Assembly (NCBI GenBank): GCA_029553545.1
Contig: JAKPKU010000245.1
Span: 1-44,417 of the forward strand
Source: Candidatus Cloacimonadota bacterium
GTDB taxonomy: Bacteria > Cloacimonadota > Cloacimonadia > Cloacimonadales > WRIO01
DNA length: 44,417 nucleotides
Reading direction: 5' to 3'
Under the pieces are notes generated by a model, which was not told where the DNA came from, ran no database searches, and saw only the letters and a list, made by a program, of their open reading frames with translations. Both the position numbers and the translations under genes were made by a program. Every line of letters begins with the position of its first letter. Positions within the stretch are counted from its first letter, which is position 1. This document shows, in pieces, positions 27,478-37,419 of this stretch.

Positions 27478-28701
27478 ATGAAAAAAATTTCTATTGCAAT
27501 AATTAATATTGGTAATGAATTATTATTAGGTAAGACAGTAAACACAAACCTCAGTTGGATGGGTAATGAGTTGGCATGCATGGGCATGGAAGTGGCGAAA
27601 GCCGTTATTATACCAGATGCGGGTGAAGATATTCGTGCTACCTTAAAAGAACTTGTGGGCAAGCATTCTGTGATAATATTTACTGGCGGACTTGGACCAA
27701 CAAAAGATGACATTACAAAGAAAGAAATAGCAGAGTTTTTTGGTAAAGAATTGATTTATGATGACTCTATTTGGCAAGATATGCTCACAAAATTTACACA
27801 AAGAAATAGGCCAATACCAGAAAATAATAAGATTCAGGCTTATGTGCCAGAAGACTTTGTGGTGTTGGAAAACTCGCGTGGTACCGCACCAGGCTTGTAT
27901 TATCAGACAGATGATCTATTGTTATTTGCTGTGCCAGGCGTGCCTTTGGAAATGAAGCATCTCTTTACAAATAAGATAAAACCTATACTTTTAGAGAAAT
28001 ATCCAACAAATGGATGGTTTTTGCAGACATTAAATACATACGGTATTGGCGAGTCGGCTACTGCTGAATTGATGGACGATATAGTCTTGCCCGAAGATGT
28101 AAATATCGCTTGGTTGCCACAGACAGGGCGTGTTGATATTCGTGTCTATGGCTCAAATTCTGAAGGTTGCAAGCAAGTTTATGCAGAACTAAAGCATATT
28201 TTACATGAGTGGGTCTGGGGCGAAAATTATCAAACTGTGGCAGAAAAAGTACATGAACTTCTTACCGCTAATAATATGACTTTAGCATTTGCTGAAAGCT
28301 GTACTGGCGGCCTGGTAAATAAGCTTTTAACAGATATGGCTGGTTCATCAAATTATTTACTTGGAGGCATTGTCTCTTATGCAAATGAGGTAAAAGAAAA
28401 CTTATTGAATGTCCGCAAAGAGACTTTAGAAAGCTTTGGTGCTGTCAGTGAAGAATGCGCAAAGGAGATGGCAGAGGGACTTAAAGCAAAGTTTAAGGCA
28501 GACTTTAATGTCTCGATAACAGGCATTGCAGGACCAGACGGTGGTAGCGAAGAGAAGCCTGTTGGACTGGTGTATATGGGTTTTGCCTATCGCGATACAA
28601 CCGAAGTATTTAAAATGCGTTTTACAGGCAATCGTGATTCAGTACGCTTGAAGGCAGCGGAATTTGTATTTCATCAGATAGTAAAGAGTTTGGAGAAATA
28701 A
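27478..28701 (+). CDS. cinA: CinA-family protein (competence/damage-inducible; nicotinamide-nucleotide amidase)
   Basis: IAIINIGNELLLGKTVNTN, FTGGLGPTKDD, AFAESCTGGLVNKLLTDMAGSSNYLLGGIVSYANEVKENLL, ITGIAGPDGGSEEKPVGLVY. Confidence 0.95.
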   Translation: MKKISIAIINIGNELLLGKTVNTNLSWMGNELACMGMEVAKAVIIPDAGEDIRATLKELVGKHSVIIFTGGLGPTKDDITKKEIAEFFGKELIYDDSIWQDMLTKFTQRNRPIPENNKIQAYVPEDFVVLENSRGTAPGLYYQTDDLLLFAVPGVPLEMKHLFTNKIKPILLEKYPTNGWFLQTLNTYGIGESATAELMDDIVLPEDVNIAWLPQTGRVDIRVYGSNSEGCKQVYAELKHILHEWVWGENYQTVAEKVHELLTANNMTLAFAESCTGGLVNKLLTDMAGSSNYLLGGIVSYANEVKENLLNVRKETLESFGAVSEECAKEMAEGLKAKFKADFNVSITGIAGPDGGSEEKPVGLVYMGFAYRDTTEVFKMRFTGNRDSVRLKAAEFVFHQIVKSLEK

Positions 28702-29982
28702 ATGGCGAAGGTTTTGATTGTCGGTAGTGGAGCGCGTGAGCATGCAATAGCAGTGGCTTTTCAACGCGATACGGCGGTAGAAGAGGTTTTTGTTAGCCCA
28801 GGTAATGATGGGATAGCGCAGTTTTTTTCTTGCTTTAAATATGAGGCAAAAGATAAGAATGAACCATTTGTAGAAATAGTTAATTTTGTTAAAGAGAAGA
28901 AGATAGATTATGTATTTGTAGGCAATGAGCAGGCTTTGGCAGATGGCATTGCTGACTATTTGGAAGCCCATGGTATTGACGTCATTGGACCTTCACAAAA
29001 GGCAGCTCAGATAGAAAGCTCGAAGGTGTTTTCGAAGAATTTGATGAAGAAATATGGTGTGCCGACCGCTGATTATGCCGTTTGTGAGGATTATGTTGCA
29101 GCACTAAGACATATTGCAGGTCAGTCTTTTCCGCTGGTATTGAAGGCAGATGGCTTGGCAGCAGGAAAAGGCGTGATAATTGCGCAGGATAAACAAGAAG
29201 CAATTGCTGCGCTTGATTTAATCTTTTTGGATAAGAAGTTTGGTAATGCAGGCAATCAGGTTATCATTGAGTCTTTTTTAAGCGGGGAAGAGGCATCTAT
29301 TTTTGCTTTTTCTGATGGTGAGCATTTTGTTTCAACTGTTTTTTCGCAAGACCATAAAGCTCTTTATGACAATGATGAAGGACCAAATACAGGGGGTATG
29401 GGAGCCTTTGCGCCAGTTGATAAGTTTTTCATGTTGAAAGACAAGGTTGACAAGGTCATTTTTGAGCCTATATTTCAGGGTTTGAAAAATGAGGGTATGC
29501 CTTTCAAAGGTGTTTTATATGCGGGTTTGATGATAGATGGTGAGGATATCAATGTTGTAGAATTTAATTGTCGTTTGGGAGACCCCGAAGCAGAAGTTAT
29601 CTTGCCGATCATGACTAATTCTTTGGCAGAGCTATGTCAGGCGATTATTGAGAAGAGCATTGATCAGTGCGAGTTGAAGTTTTCTGGCCAGTATGCAGTG
29701 GGCGTGATATCTGCGTCAAAGGGGTATCCAGAGGCTTTTGAACGTGGCAAACCGATATTTATCCATAAAGGCATCGAAACTCTAACAGGGCAAATCTATT
29801 TTGCAGGGGTGAAACAGCAAGGTGAGAATTTGTTTACCAATGGCGGGCGTGTGCTTTGTGCTACAGCTTTGGGGAGTAGTTTGCAAGAGGCAATAGATAA
29901 GGCATATTCTATGACAGAATGTGTGCAGTTTTCTAATCAATATTACAGAAAAGATATAGGGCAAAAGGGATTAAAGGTTTAA
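28702..29982 (+). CDS. purD: Phosphoribosylamine--glycine ligase
   Basis: MAKVLIVGSGAREHAIAVAF, GPSQKAAQIESSKVFSKNLMKKYGVPTA, LKADGLAAGKGV, HKALYDNDEGPNTGGMGAFAP, EFNCRLGDPEAEVILP. Confidence 0.97.
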   Translation: MAKVLIVGSGAREHAIAVAFQRDTAVEEVFVSPGNDGIAQFFSCFKYEAKDKNEPFVEIVNFVKEKKIDYVFVGNEQALADGIADYLEAHGIDVIGPSQKAAQIESSKVFSKNLMKKYGVPTADYAVCEDYVAALRHIAGQSFPLVLKADGLAAGKGVIIAQDKQEAIAALDLIFLDKKFGNAGNQVIIESFLSGEEASIFAFSDGEHFVSTVFSQDHKALYDNDEGPNTGGMGAFAPVDKFFMLKDKVDKVIFEPIFQGLKNEGMPFKGVLYAGLMIDGEDINVVEFNCRLGDPEAEVILPIMTNSLAELCQAIIEKSIDQCELKFSGQYAVGVISASKGYPEAFERGKPIFIHKGIETLTGQIYFAGVKQQGENLFTNGGRVLCATALGSSLQEAIDKAYSMTECVQFSNQYYRKDIGQKGLKV

Positions 29983-32900
29983 ATGATGAAAAAGTATGTG
30001 TTTCTATTTTTAATTGTAGTAAGTATTTTTAGCTTGTCTGCAGAGAGTGCGTTTCGCATTGTGCATATGTCTGAAAGTGAGATAATTCTTGATTTTACAT
30101 TGCCAGCCTATGAATTATTAGATGTGACGATGAATAATCAGACTTACAAGGATGTTCAAATCGAGAATGCACTTGTGCGCGCAGAAGAGGGAAAGCCAGT
30201 CTTACCATGGTTTTCAGAGCAAATTGGCTTGCCAATAGACGGTGATTTCACTGTAGAATTGCAGAATAAAAAAGTGTTTTATGTAGATAATGTTATGGTT
30301 CAACCTACGATGAAGATGAGCGTGTCCGGTAGCGATGATCGACCAGTTTATGAGTATTTCCGACACGATATGTACTCTGTTGATCAATATTATCCTTTGA
30401 CGAATATCTCTCAATCTGAGTCTTACTTTTTTGGAGACAGTAAAATCAGGGCTTTTCATTTTAACCCTGTGAGATTTAATCCTGTTCAAAAGAAATTAGA
30501 GTTTATCGAGAAAGCAAGAATAAGAATTAGCGTTAGTGGCAATAAAAAAGCTTCGCCTGTACGTACTTATAAACAAGTGAGCGACAGTGCAGGAGAGATG
30601 TTGACTCTCAACTGGCAATATGCAAAAAACTGGAAAAAAGAAAGCGAAAAGACTAAAGAAAAATACAGAGCTCAGCAGAACTTGACTCAAGTGTCAGAGA
30701 TTCAGTTTGTGATCAAGGAAGAAGGCTTGTACAAGGTTACTTATGAGGACTTGAGAGATTCTTTGCAGGCTTTGAAAGATCGACACAGTATTGAATACAG
30801 CTTTAATATAAAGACTCTCGATCCAAGATATTTTGAGCTTTATGACAAAAAAGGAGCTGTGCCGATTAATTTTGTTGGTGAAAATGATGGTGTCTTTAAT
30901 AAGGGAGATTATTTTGAGTTTTATGCTTATCATAATAGGGGCGAGACCTGTTATTATGATAATTATAGCAATGAAAATATCTATACATTAAAGTTTTTAG
31001 ACCATATGGGTACGCGTATGGTAGTGGAAAATGGCGGGCTTCAGGTTATTAATCCATCAGGATATATTGCACCAACCAGCTATGAACAGACACTGCATTT
31101 TGAGAAGCAGATGTTTTCAGATAGGCTTGGCTATCAAATTTCTCAAAAATACTATGAGGGCAAGCCTCTCAGATATGACCGCGAAGATGTGCTCTTTTGG
31201 AAGTCAATTACAGCGCCAGATCTGAATATTACTCCTTTTGAATTGGAGTATCCTGAGAATGCAAATACAAGATATTTTCAATCTAAAATTGTTATGTTTG
31301 GTTCATCTTATCGTGAATACCCGTATCTAAACCCCGATCACCATGCAATTGTGCGCGTTAACTCTGCATTGGTAAACAATAAATGGTGGTCGAAACAGAA
31401 TGAATGTGTTTTTGAAAATGAGAGCAATATGGCAAATAGTTATCTTGTACATGGGACAAATAATCTATTTATAGACTTGCTTGGCGACGGACCATCAGGC
31501 TATTTTGAACAGCAGTTTTTGGACTATTTTGAAATTACTTATTGGCGTGAATATAAGACAGATAAGAATGAGATCAAGTTTAGCAAGCCTTCTAATCGAC
31601 CATTGGGACTATATCAATTTACTGTGGAAAACTTTAGCCGAGAAGATATCTCTGTGTATAAACTCGGATCAAGTGTATTTAATCACTGTACAATCAGCCC
31701 CTTTACCGAAGAAGGCGGCGCACCTTATGCTTTGATCTTCCAAGATGAACTTTTTACCGAAGGAATCGAGTACTATGCGTGTACTGAGAATAAAAAGAAA
31801 AAACCTGCTGCTATGCGATTGAACTTTCCATCAGACTTGAAAAACCCAAATAATCGTGCAGACTACATTATCATTACAGCAAGGGATTTTATCGATGATG
31901 AGGGTACACAATTATTAAAGTCAACATGGGAAACGAGAAATAATCAAGTTAAAATCGTCGATATACAAGATATTTATGATGAATTTAATAGCTCCATAAA
32001 GAGCCCACAAGCAATACAAGACTTTTTGAAATTTGCCTATAATAATTGGCAAGAACCAAAGATTTCTAATGTATTACTGCTTGGCGATGGTATTTATGAT
32101 AAAAGAAATGAAAGTGATGTTTTGAAATATGATATAATTCCTGTGAAGAACTTTTGGACATTTAAGTATGGGGCAGCAGCGAGCGATAACTGGTATGGTT
32201 GTATCGTGGGCGAAGACCCAGTAGCAGATATCAATATTTCAAGAATTGCCGTATTTAAAAAAGAGCAGATCTTGCCGATTGCGCAAAAGACAGTGAATTA
32301 CCTTGATAATCCGAACTTTAATAAAAAATGGAGTTCTAAAGTTACTCTGACTACTGGTGGTAAGATTGATGATGAAACTGATATTTTTGCTCAACAATCA
32401 GAGCGTATCCGCAAGCAAAGTATACCACAAAAGTACTTTACACAGAGGGTCTATACCGCTGCTCAAGGAGATAGAACCGCATATATTGGTGGGACTTTCC
32501 AATTAAAAGATAGAATCAATGATGGTACGACCTTTTTGCAGTTTATGGGGCATGGTGGTGGACGTATTTGGTCAGACTATAACCTGCTAAACGCTAATGA
32601 TATAAAGACATTGGTTAACACAACATATCCATTTGTGAGTAGTCTATCCTGTTATGCATCTGCATTTGATACTAATGGCTTGGCGTCTATCGGTGAGATT
32701 TTTGTTGCTGAGCCTAATAAAGGAGCAATTGCCCATATCGGCTTTACAGGCTTGGGTTATCTGTATGAAGACGAGCCTTTTGGACAGTTTTTGGCACAAG
32801 GTTATTTTCAAAAGAACTTGCAAAATATTGGTGATGTGGCAAGCTTTACTAAAGCGTCTTTTTATGGTAGATACGGCGAAAGCTTTTCTGGCTTAGCTTT

Positions 32901-35040
32901 GACACAGTCCTGTGCATTGATTGGCGAACCAATGATTCCTTTAATTCGTCCTGAAGAAACTAATGATATTAGCGTAATTGGTAATCAATATCATGCAGCG
33001 CCTGGCGATACTTTGAGAATCAAAGGTCATTTTGAAAATGGGATTAATAGTGCCCGTATTATGATTTTGGATAATAGAGAATTGCCATTGAATATACCTT
33101 ATGACCTTCCTGTAATCGATAATCAGATAGATTATGTGCATGTAGTGCCACAAAACTCACCAAACCCAATGGGTGGTCAGATTAAAATCTTGGCAAACTC
33201 AACAACAAAAGAAGTGATCAATACAACTAAGTATGCTGTTGGTAATCAGATTACACACGTGGTACAAACAGTGCCTATGCAGCCTACAGCTAATGATTCG
33301 ATCATGGTGAAAGTACGATTTATAGATTATCCAAATATACAGAGTGTGAGCCTCTTGATTAACCCCGATTACTTTATTGATGAAAAAAAAGGGGCGATCG
33401 AAGAAGATAATGCTCTGATTGGGATTGATGCCGAGATTATTAGACCGCTTTCTATGAACTATGACGCAGCCAGCGGGTTTTGGCAATTGGATAAAAAGCT
33501 GTATGATTTTGCTGTAACAGGGCTTGTACAGTTTTATTTTAAAGTAACTAAAACCGATGGACAAGATTATTATACACGATCAACATACGATACTTTTACA
33601 ATTCATGGACCAGATCTGGCAATTAATTATATAGAGACTTATTCGCGTAATAATGTGCCTGTTATCAGGGTCTTTAGCCAAAATGTGGGCAATGCTGCGA
33701 GCTATAATACAAGTTTGCGTTTGTATGAAATTAAAGCTGATAATAGCAAAGTATTGATCAATGAAGTGCCTTTCTTGCCGCTGGCATCAATGCAAGAGCG
33801 CTGGGACTATCTGGAATTGCCAGAATTAGTGGGTAATTTGAACCTGCAAGTGTATGTTAATGAGCTAAATCAAGACTTTGTTGAATTGGCAATAGGTAAT
33901 AATTATAAGAACTTGAAAAAAGAATTTAATCTCTTTAAAGCAGGGCTGAATAGCAATGCTGTAGCATCTCTTGATAGCAATAGTGAAGTGAGCATGGCAG
34001 CAAACTTCTATCATCAAGATGTTTATTTTAATTACTCTAAAGTTGAGGCAAAAGACGCAATGCTGCAACCTGATATTTACCCCGTTAAGCTGCAGAATAA
34101 AGAGAGTAAAAAAGGCTATTTATTGGAGTGCTTTGACAAGAATGTGACAGACTCTTTGAACGTATTTCATAATAATAAAAAAGTTAGTATTCGCTTTTAT
34201 TATGATAAAACTGACTCGCTAAATACATATTATGCAAATCAGGGTAAACTGGCTGTCTATCGTTGGCAAGACGTCTATCAAAAATGGATTTTGCAAGCAA
34301 GCTTTATCAATGCCAGCCAAGGCATCGTCGAAGCTGAAGTGGCACGAACGGGAGTGTATGCACTGTTTAGAAATATGGACGAGAAAAAGCCCGTTATAGA
34401 AATAAATATCGAAGGACAAGAGTTTACTGTGGGTGGCTATATTTCAGGTAAAGGTATGCTGTCGTTTATGTTCACTGATGCGAATGGTATCGATTTATTT
34501 GACAATACGATAACTATGCATATCAATGGAGCAGAAGTGGATAATAAGGATTTTGCCATATCAGCAATACCAGGGCATATTAATCATATCCCTATGAAAT
34601 ATAAGCTGGATCTGCCAAAAGGAGATTATACGATTTCGATCTCCTGTACTGACTTAAATGGGCTGAATGAAGTGAATCAATTCTCTTTTAAAGTTAATGA
34701 TAAGTTTGATTTAATAAAAATAGCCAACTATCCAAACCCCGTGCAATCCAAGACAATAGACCCGATCAATACCAATAGAACGAGATTTACTTATACATTG
34801 ACCGACGATGCTGATGATGTGAAAATTAAGATTTATACTGTAAGCGGGCGCCTGGTTAAAGTGTTTAATAACTTGCCTATATCAGTTGGATATCATGAGT
34901 ATCCACGAACTATATATGGTTGGGATTGTTCAGATGATAAGGGCTATCCATTGGCTAATGGAGTATATTTTTATAAAGTAATTGCTAAAAAGGGTAATAA
35001 AGAAATTGTCAAAAATGGCAAAATGGCAATTATTAGGTAG
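29983..35040 (+). CDS. Gingipain-like (C25 family) peptidase, PorU-like, with C-terminal FlgD-like/T9SS-type sorting domain
   Basis: 1685 aa with signal peptide; FLQFMGHGGGRIWSDYNLLNANDI (catalytic His) and PFVSSLSCYASAFDTNGLASIGEIF (catalytic Cys); C-term IANYPNPVQSKT...KIKIYTVSGRLVKVF...WDCSDDKGYPLANGVYFYKVIAKKGNKEIVKNGKMAIIR. Confidence 0.88.
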   Translation: MMKKYVFLFLIVVSIFSLSAESAFRIVHMSESEIILDFTLPAYELLDVTMNNQTYKDVQIENALVRAEEGKPVLPWFSEQIGLPIDGDFTVELQNKKVFYVDNVMVQPTMKMSVSGSDDRPVYEYFRHDMYSVDQYYPLTNISQSESYFFGDSKIRAFHFNPVRFNPVQKKLEFIEKARIRISVSGNKKASPVRTYKQVSDSAGEMLTLNWQYAKNWKKESEKTKEKYRAQQNLTQVSEIQFVIKEEGLYKVTYEDLRDSLQALKDRHSIEYSFNIKTLDPRYFELYDKKGAVPINFVGENDGVFNKGDYFEFYAYHNRGETCYYDNYSNENIYTLKFLDHMGTRMVVENGGLQVINPSGYIAPTSYEQTLHFEKQMFSDRLGYQISQKYYEGKPLRYDREDVLFWKSITAPDLNITPFELEYPENANTRYFQSKIVMFGSSYREYPYLNPDHHAIVRVNSALVNNKWWSKQNECVFENESNMANSYLVHGTNNLFIDLLGDGPSGYFEQQFLDYFEITYWREYKTDKNEIKFSKPSNRPLGLYQFTVENFSREDISVYKLGSSVFNHCTISPFTEEGGAPYALIFQDELFTEGIEYYACTENKKKKPAAMRLNFPSDLKNPNNRADYIIITARDFIDDEGTQLLKSTWETRNNQVKIVDIQDIYDEFNSSIKSPQAIQDFLKFAYNNWQEPKISNVLLLGDGIYDKRNESDVLKYDIIPVKNFWTFKYGAAASDNWYGCIVGEDPVADINISRIAVFKKEQILPIAQKTVNYLDNPNFNKKWSSKVTLTTGGKIDDETDIFAQQSERIRKQSIPQKYFTQRVYTAAQGDRTAYIGGTFQLKDRINDGTTFLQFMGHGGGRIWSDYNLLNANDIKTLVNTTYPFVSSLSCYASAFDTNGLASIGEIFVAEPNKGAIAHIGFTGLGYLYEDEPFGQFLAQGYFQKNLQNIGDVASFTKASFYGRYGESFSGLALTQSCALIGEPMIPLIRPEETNDISVIGNQYHAAPGDTLRIKGHFENGINSARIMILDNRELPLNIPYDLPVIDNQIDYVHVVPQNSPNPMGGQIKILANSTTKEVINTTKYAVGNQITHVVQTVPMQPTANDSIMVKVRFIDYPNIQSVSLLINPDYFIDEKKGAIEEDNALIGIDAEIIRPLSMNYDAASGFWQLDKKLYDFAVTGLVQFYFKVTKTDGQDYYTRSTYDTFTIHGPDLAINYIETYSRNNVPVIRVFSQNVGNAASYNTSLRLYEIKADNSKVLINEVPFLPLASMQERWDYLELPELVGNLNLQVYVNELNQDFVELAIGNNYKNLKKEFNLFKAGLNSNAVASLDSNSEVSMAANFYHQDVYFNYSKVEAKDAMLQPDIYPVKLQNKESKKGYLLECFDKNVTDSLNVFHNNKKVSIRFYYDKTDSLNTYYANQGKLAVYRWQDVYQKWILQASFINASQGIVEAEVARTGVYALFRNMDEKKPVIEINIEGQEFTVGGYISGKGMLSFMFTDANGIDLFDNTITMHINGAEVDNKDFAISAIPGHINHIPMKYKLDLPKGDYTISISCTDLNGLNEVNQFSFKVNDKFDLIKIANYPNPVQSKTIDPINTNRTRFTYTLTDDADDVKIKIYTVSGRLVKVFNNLPISVGYHEYPRTIYGWDCSDDKGYPLANGVYFYKVIAKKGNKEIVKNGKMAIIR

Positions 35041-35058
35041 TAAGGGAGAAATGATTTG

Positions 35059-36066
35059 ATGAGAAGAATAACTGTTTTATTAATTGGAATGGCATTGATC
35101 AGCTCATTGTTTGCTGGCAGATATGCAGGAGATTTTATGGAGATTGGCTCTGGTATCAAATCTATCAGCATGGGTGGCGCTTATACTTCAATTGCAGATG
35201 AGGGGTCGGCTATCTATTGGAATGCCTCTGGTATCGCACAGATAAGAGATAATCAAGTTTTTGCTATGAGAGCTTTCTTGTATAATGGGCTTGCGTCCTA
35301 TGATAATATCTCTTATTGCCATGCTTTGCCAAATGGCGTAACTATCGGTGCAAACTGGACGCGACTGACCATTGATGATATTCCGATATTTAGTGAGAGC
35401 CACTTGGTCGGCACAAATATAGATCAAAGGTCGGCTTTTGCAGAATTGCAGCTGACAGCTATACCCGATGGTAAGTTTAAGAGTACAGACGATTTATTTC
35501 AATTCGCTTTTGCTAAGCATATCCACCAGGATGCAGATTTGGGCTGGTATTTGTTTGTTTTGCCGATAGATTACTATTTGGGCATTAATTTTAAATATAT
35601 CAAGAGACAGATGTTTGAGTATTCAGGGGATGGAACAGGGTTTGATGCAAGCTTTTTATTAAAGACAAATTTTGGTGTTTTGATTGATCAAGAATGGATG
35701 GGCACTATCGCTACAGGTATGAATATTCAAGATATTTCTGGTACGAATATCACCTGGGATACGCAGTCACGACATCAAGATGAAATACTGTTTAATACGA
35801 AGTTTGGTATATCTTATAATCAACCCTTGCCAGCATTAGAGTCTGATTTTACAATTGCTTATGATAAAGACTTTGTTTATGATAAGACTGATCATTTTGG
35901 GGCTGAATTTAATTATAAAAATAAAGCTCAGTTGAGAATGGGCGTTTATGACGGTAATTTTGCAGCAGGCGTCGGAATAGCATTATCACGGGTAGATGTG
36001 GATTACGCTTTTGTGACTAATAATTTGGGTAATACCAATAGAGTAGGGCTGACTTACAAGTTTTAG
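35059..36066 (+). CDS. PorV/PorQ-family outer membrane beta-barrel protein
   Basis: Signal peptide then AGDFMEIGSGIKSISMGGAYTSIADEGSAIYWNASGIAQI; ends in beta-barrel-like GLTYKF. Confidence 0.87.
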   Translation: MRRITVLLIGMALISSLFAGRYAGDFMEIGSGIKSISMGGAYTSIADEGSAIYWNASGIAQIRDNQVFAMRAFLYNGLASYDNISYCHALPNGVTIGANWTRLTIDDIPIFSESHLVGTNIDQRSAFAELQLTAIPDGKFKSTDDLFQFAFAKHIHQDADLGWYLFVLPIDYYLGINFKYIKRQMFEYSGDGTGFDASFLLKTNFGVLIDQEWMGTIATGMNIQDISGTNITWDTQSRHQDEILFNTKFGISYNQPLPALESDFTIAYDKDFVYDKTDHFGAEFNYKNKAQLRMGVYDGNFAAGVGIALSRVDVDYAFVTNNLGNTNRVGLTYKF

Positions 36067-36074
36067 GAGGAGAA

Positions 36075-36860
36075 ATGAAGCAGGCTTTTATCATATTGCA
36101 GCTGATAGTGTTGGTTTTGTTACTTGCATGTTCAGGAGAAGAAGTGACAGGTGTCGATAAAACACCACCATCAAAGCCACTTTTATACAAACACTTGGGC
36201 GATACAGGTGATGGTTGGGTCTATCTTGATGAAAGTCAGACAGATAGCCTTTATATCAATGAGTATAATAATGGTATTGATGCCGTTCCTACAGGCAATA
36301 AAATAAGAATTCATTGGGAACATATACTCGATAAAGACTTGAAGATAATAAGAATTTTTAGATTCGCAAGGGGATATCATGCAATAAAGATAGACTCTTT
36401 GGCTGCAGATTATGACGAATATGAAGATCAATTAGTAAATATAGGCGACTTTCCAGCATTGGAAACAGAATGGAATTACTTTATTCAAGCAATAGATCAT
36501 GCAGGGAATATGTCAATATCAGATACTGTATCGTATAGATTGATCGAAAAAGCATCATTGCTAACACCCGCTGATAATACAAGCTTGATGAACTCTAATA
36601 TAACCTTTAAGTGGAATAAGGGGCGCGATGTAGAGAAATATAGGCTGCTTATTTTTGATCATATGCAGCAATATTTGTGGCATCGTGATTTGGATGTTTC
36701 GCTCGAAGAGAATATAATTGAATTGGAGTACAATTCAAATAATCCTTTACCCAAAGGCACGTATTATTGGCGTGTAGATGCCTTTAGAGACCGCATTGAA
36801 GGAGGAGATAAATTCTTTAGTGGGTCAGAATCATTGGAAAGGAAGTTTATAATTGAATAA
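36075..36860 (+). CDS. Lipoprotein with fibronectin type III-like domain(s)
   Basis: Lipobox VLLLACSGEE; TPPSKPLLYKHLGDTGDGWVYLDES, LTPADNTSLMNSNITFKWNKGRDVEKYRLLIFD, LPKGTYYWRVDAF. Confidence 0.75.
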   Translation: MKQAFIILQLIVLVLLLACSGEEVTGVDKTPPSKPLLYKHLGDTGDGWVYLDESQTDSLYINEYNNGIDAVPTGNKIRIHWEHILDKDLKIIRIFRFARGYHAIKIDSLAADYDEYEDQLVNIGDFPALETEWNYFIQAIDHAGNMSISDTVSYRLIEKASLLTPADNTSLMNSNITFKWNKGRDVEKYRLLIFDHMQQYLWHRDLDVSLEENIIELEYNSNNPLPKGTYYWRVDAFRDRIEGGDKFFSGSESLERKFIIE

Positions 36861-36920
36861 ATATTTCTTGACTAAAACACAGTCAAATAAAGAATGCCAT
36901 TATTACTTTTAGGAGGATAT

Positions 36921-37409
36921 GTGAGAAAAATAATTTTCACTTTACTTTTTGCGAGCTTTATGTCTTTAATATTTGCTCAAACTTTGGGAAGCGGACTTTC
37001 TGGTTCTTCTGCTTATAGCTATTCAGGAACTATGAATGAACAAGACCAGCTGAAGATTTTTGTGTATATTTGGGGGCAAGTAAGCAAACCAGGGCTTTAT
37101 ATCGTACCTGATGATACAGACTTAATCACTGTTTTATCACTTGCTGGAGGTCCTACTGAAAATGCAAAATTAAAAACTATACGTATCGTAAGACAAGATC
37201 TGACCAAAGAAAAAGAAATTGTCTGGGTTGATTTAAAAAAATATATCGAAGATGAAAATGAAAAGGTTAATATTCCTACTCTGAAGCCTGGTGATACTAT
37301 TATCGTTTCTGGTACATCATTCTACGCTTTTTCACGAGTTGCAGAGTTTTTGTCTAAAGTCGCAATAACCTTGGGCGTTTATTCAACAATTAGGAATTTA
37401 ACAAAATAA
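36921..37409 (+). CDS. Small secreted SLBB-domain protein (polysaccharide export-associated)
   Basis: Signal peptide; KIFVYIWGQVSKPGLYIVPDDTDLITVLSLAGGPTENAKLKTIRIVRQD...LKPGDTIIVSG. GTG start at 36921 after AGGAGG (36911-36916) preferred over the track start. Confidence 0.82.
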   Translation: MRKIIFTLLFASFMSLIFAQTLGSGLSGSSAYSYSGTMNEQDQLKIFVYIWGQVSKPGLYIVPDDTDLITVLSLAGGPTENAKLKTIRIVRQDLTKEKEIVWVDLKKYIEDENEKVNIPTLKPGDTIIVSGTSFYAFSRVAEFLSKVAITLGVYSTIRNLTK

Positions 37410-37419
37410 TTGAGGGCTT

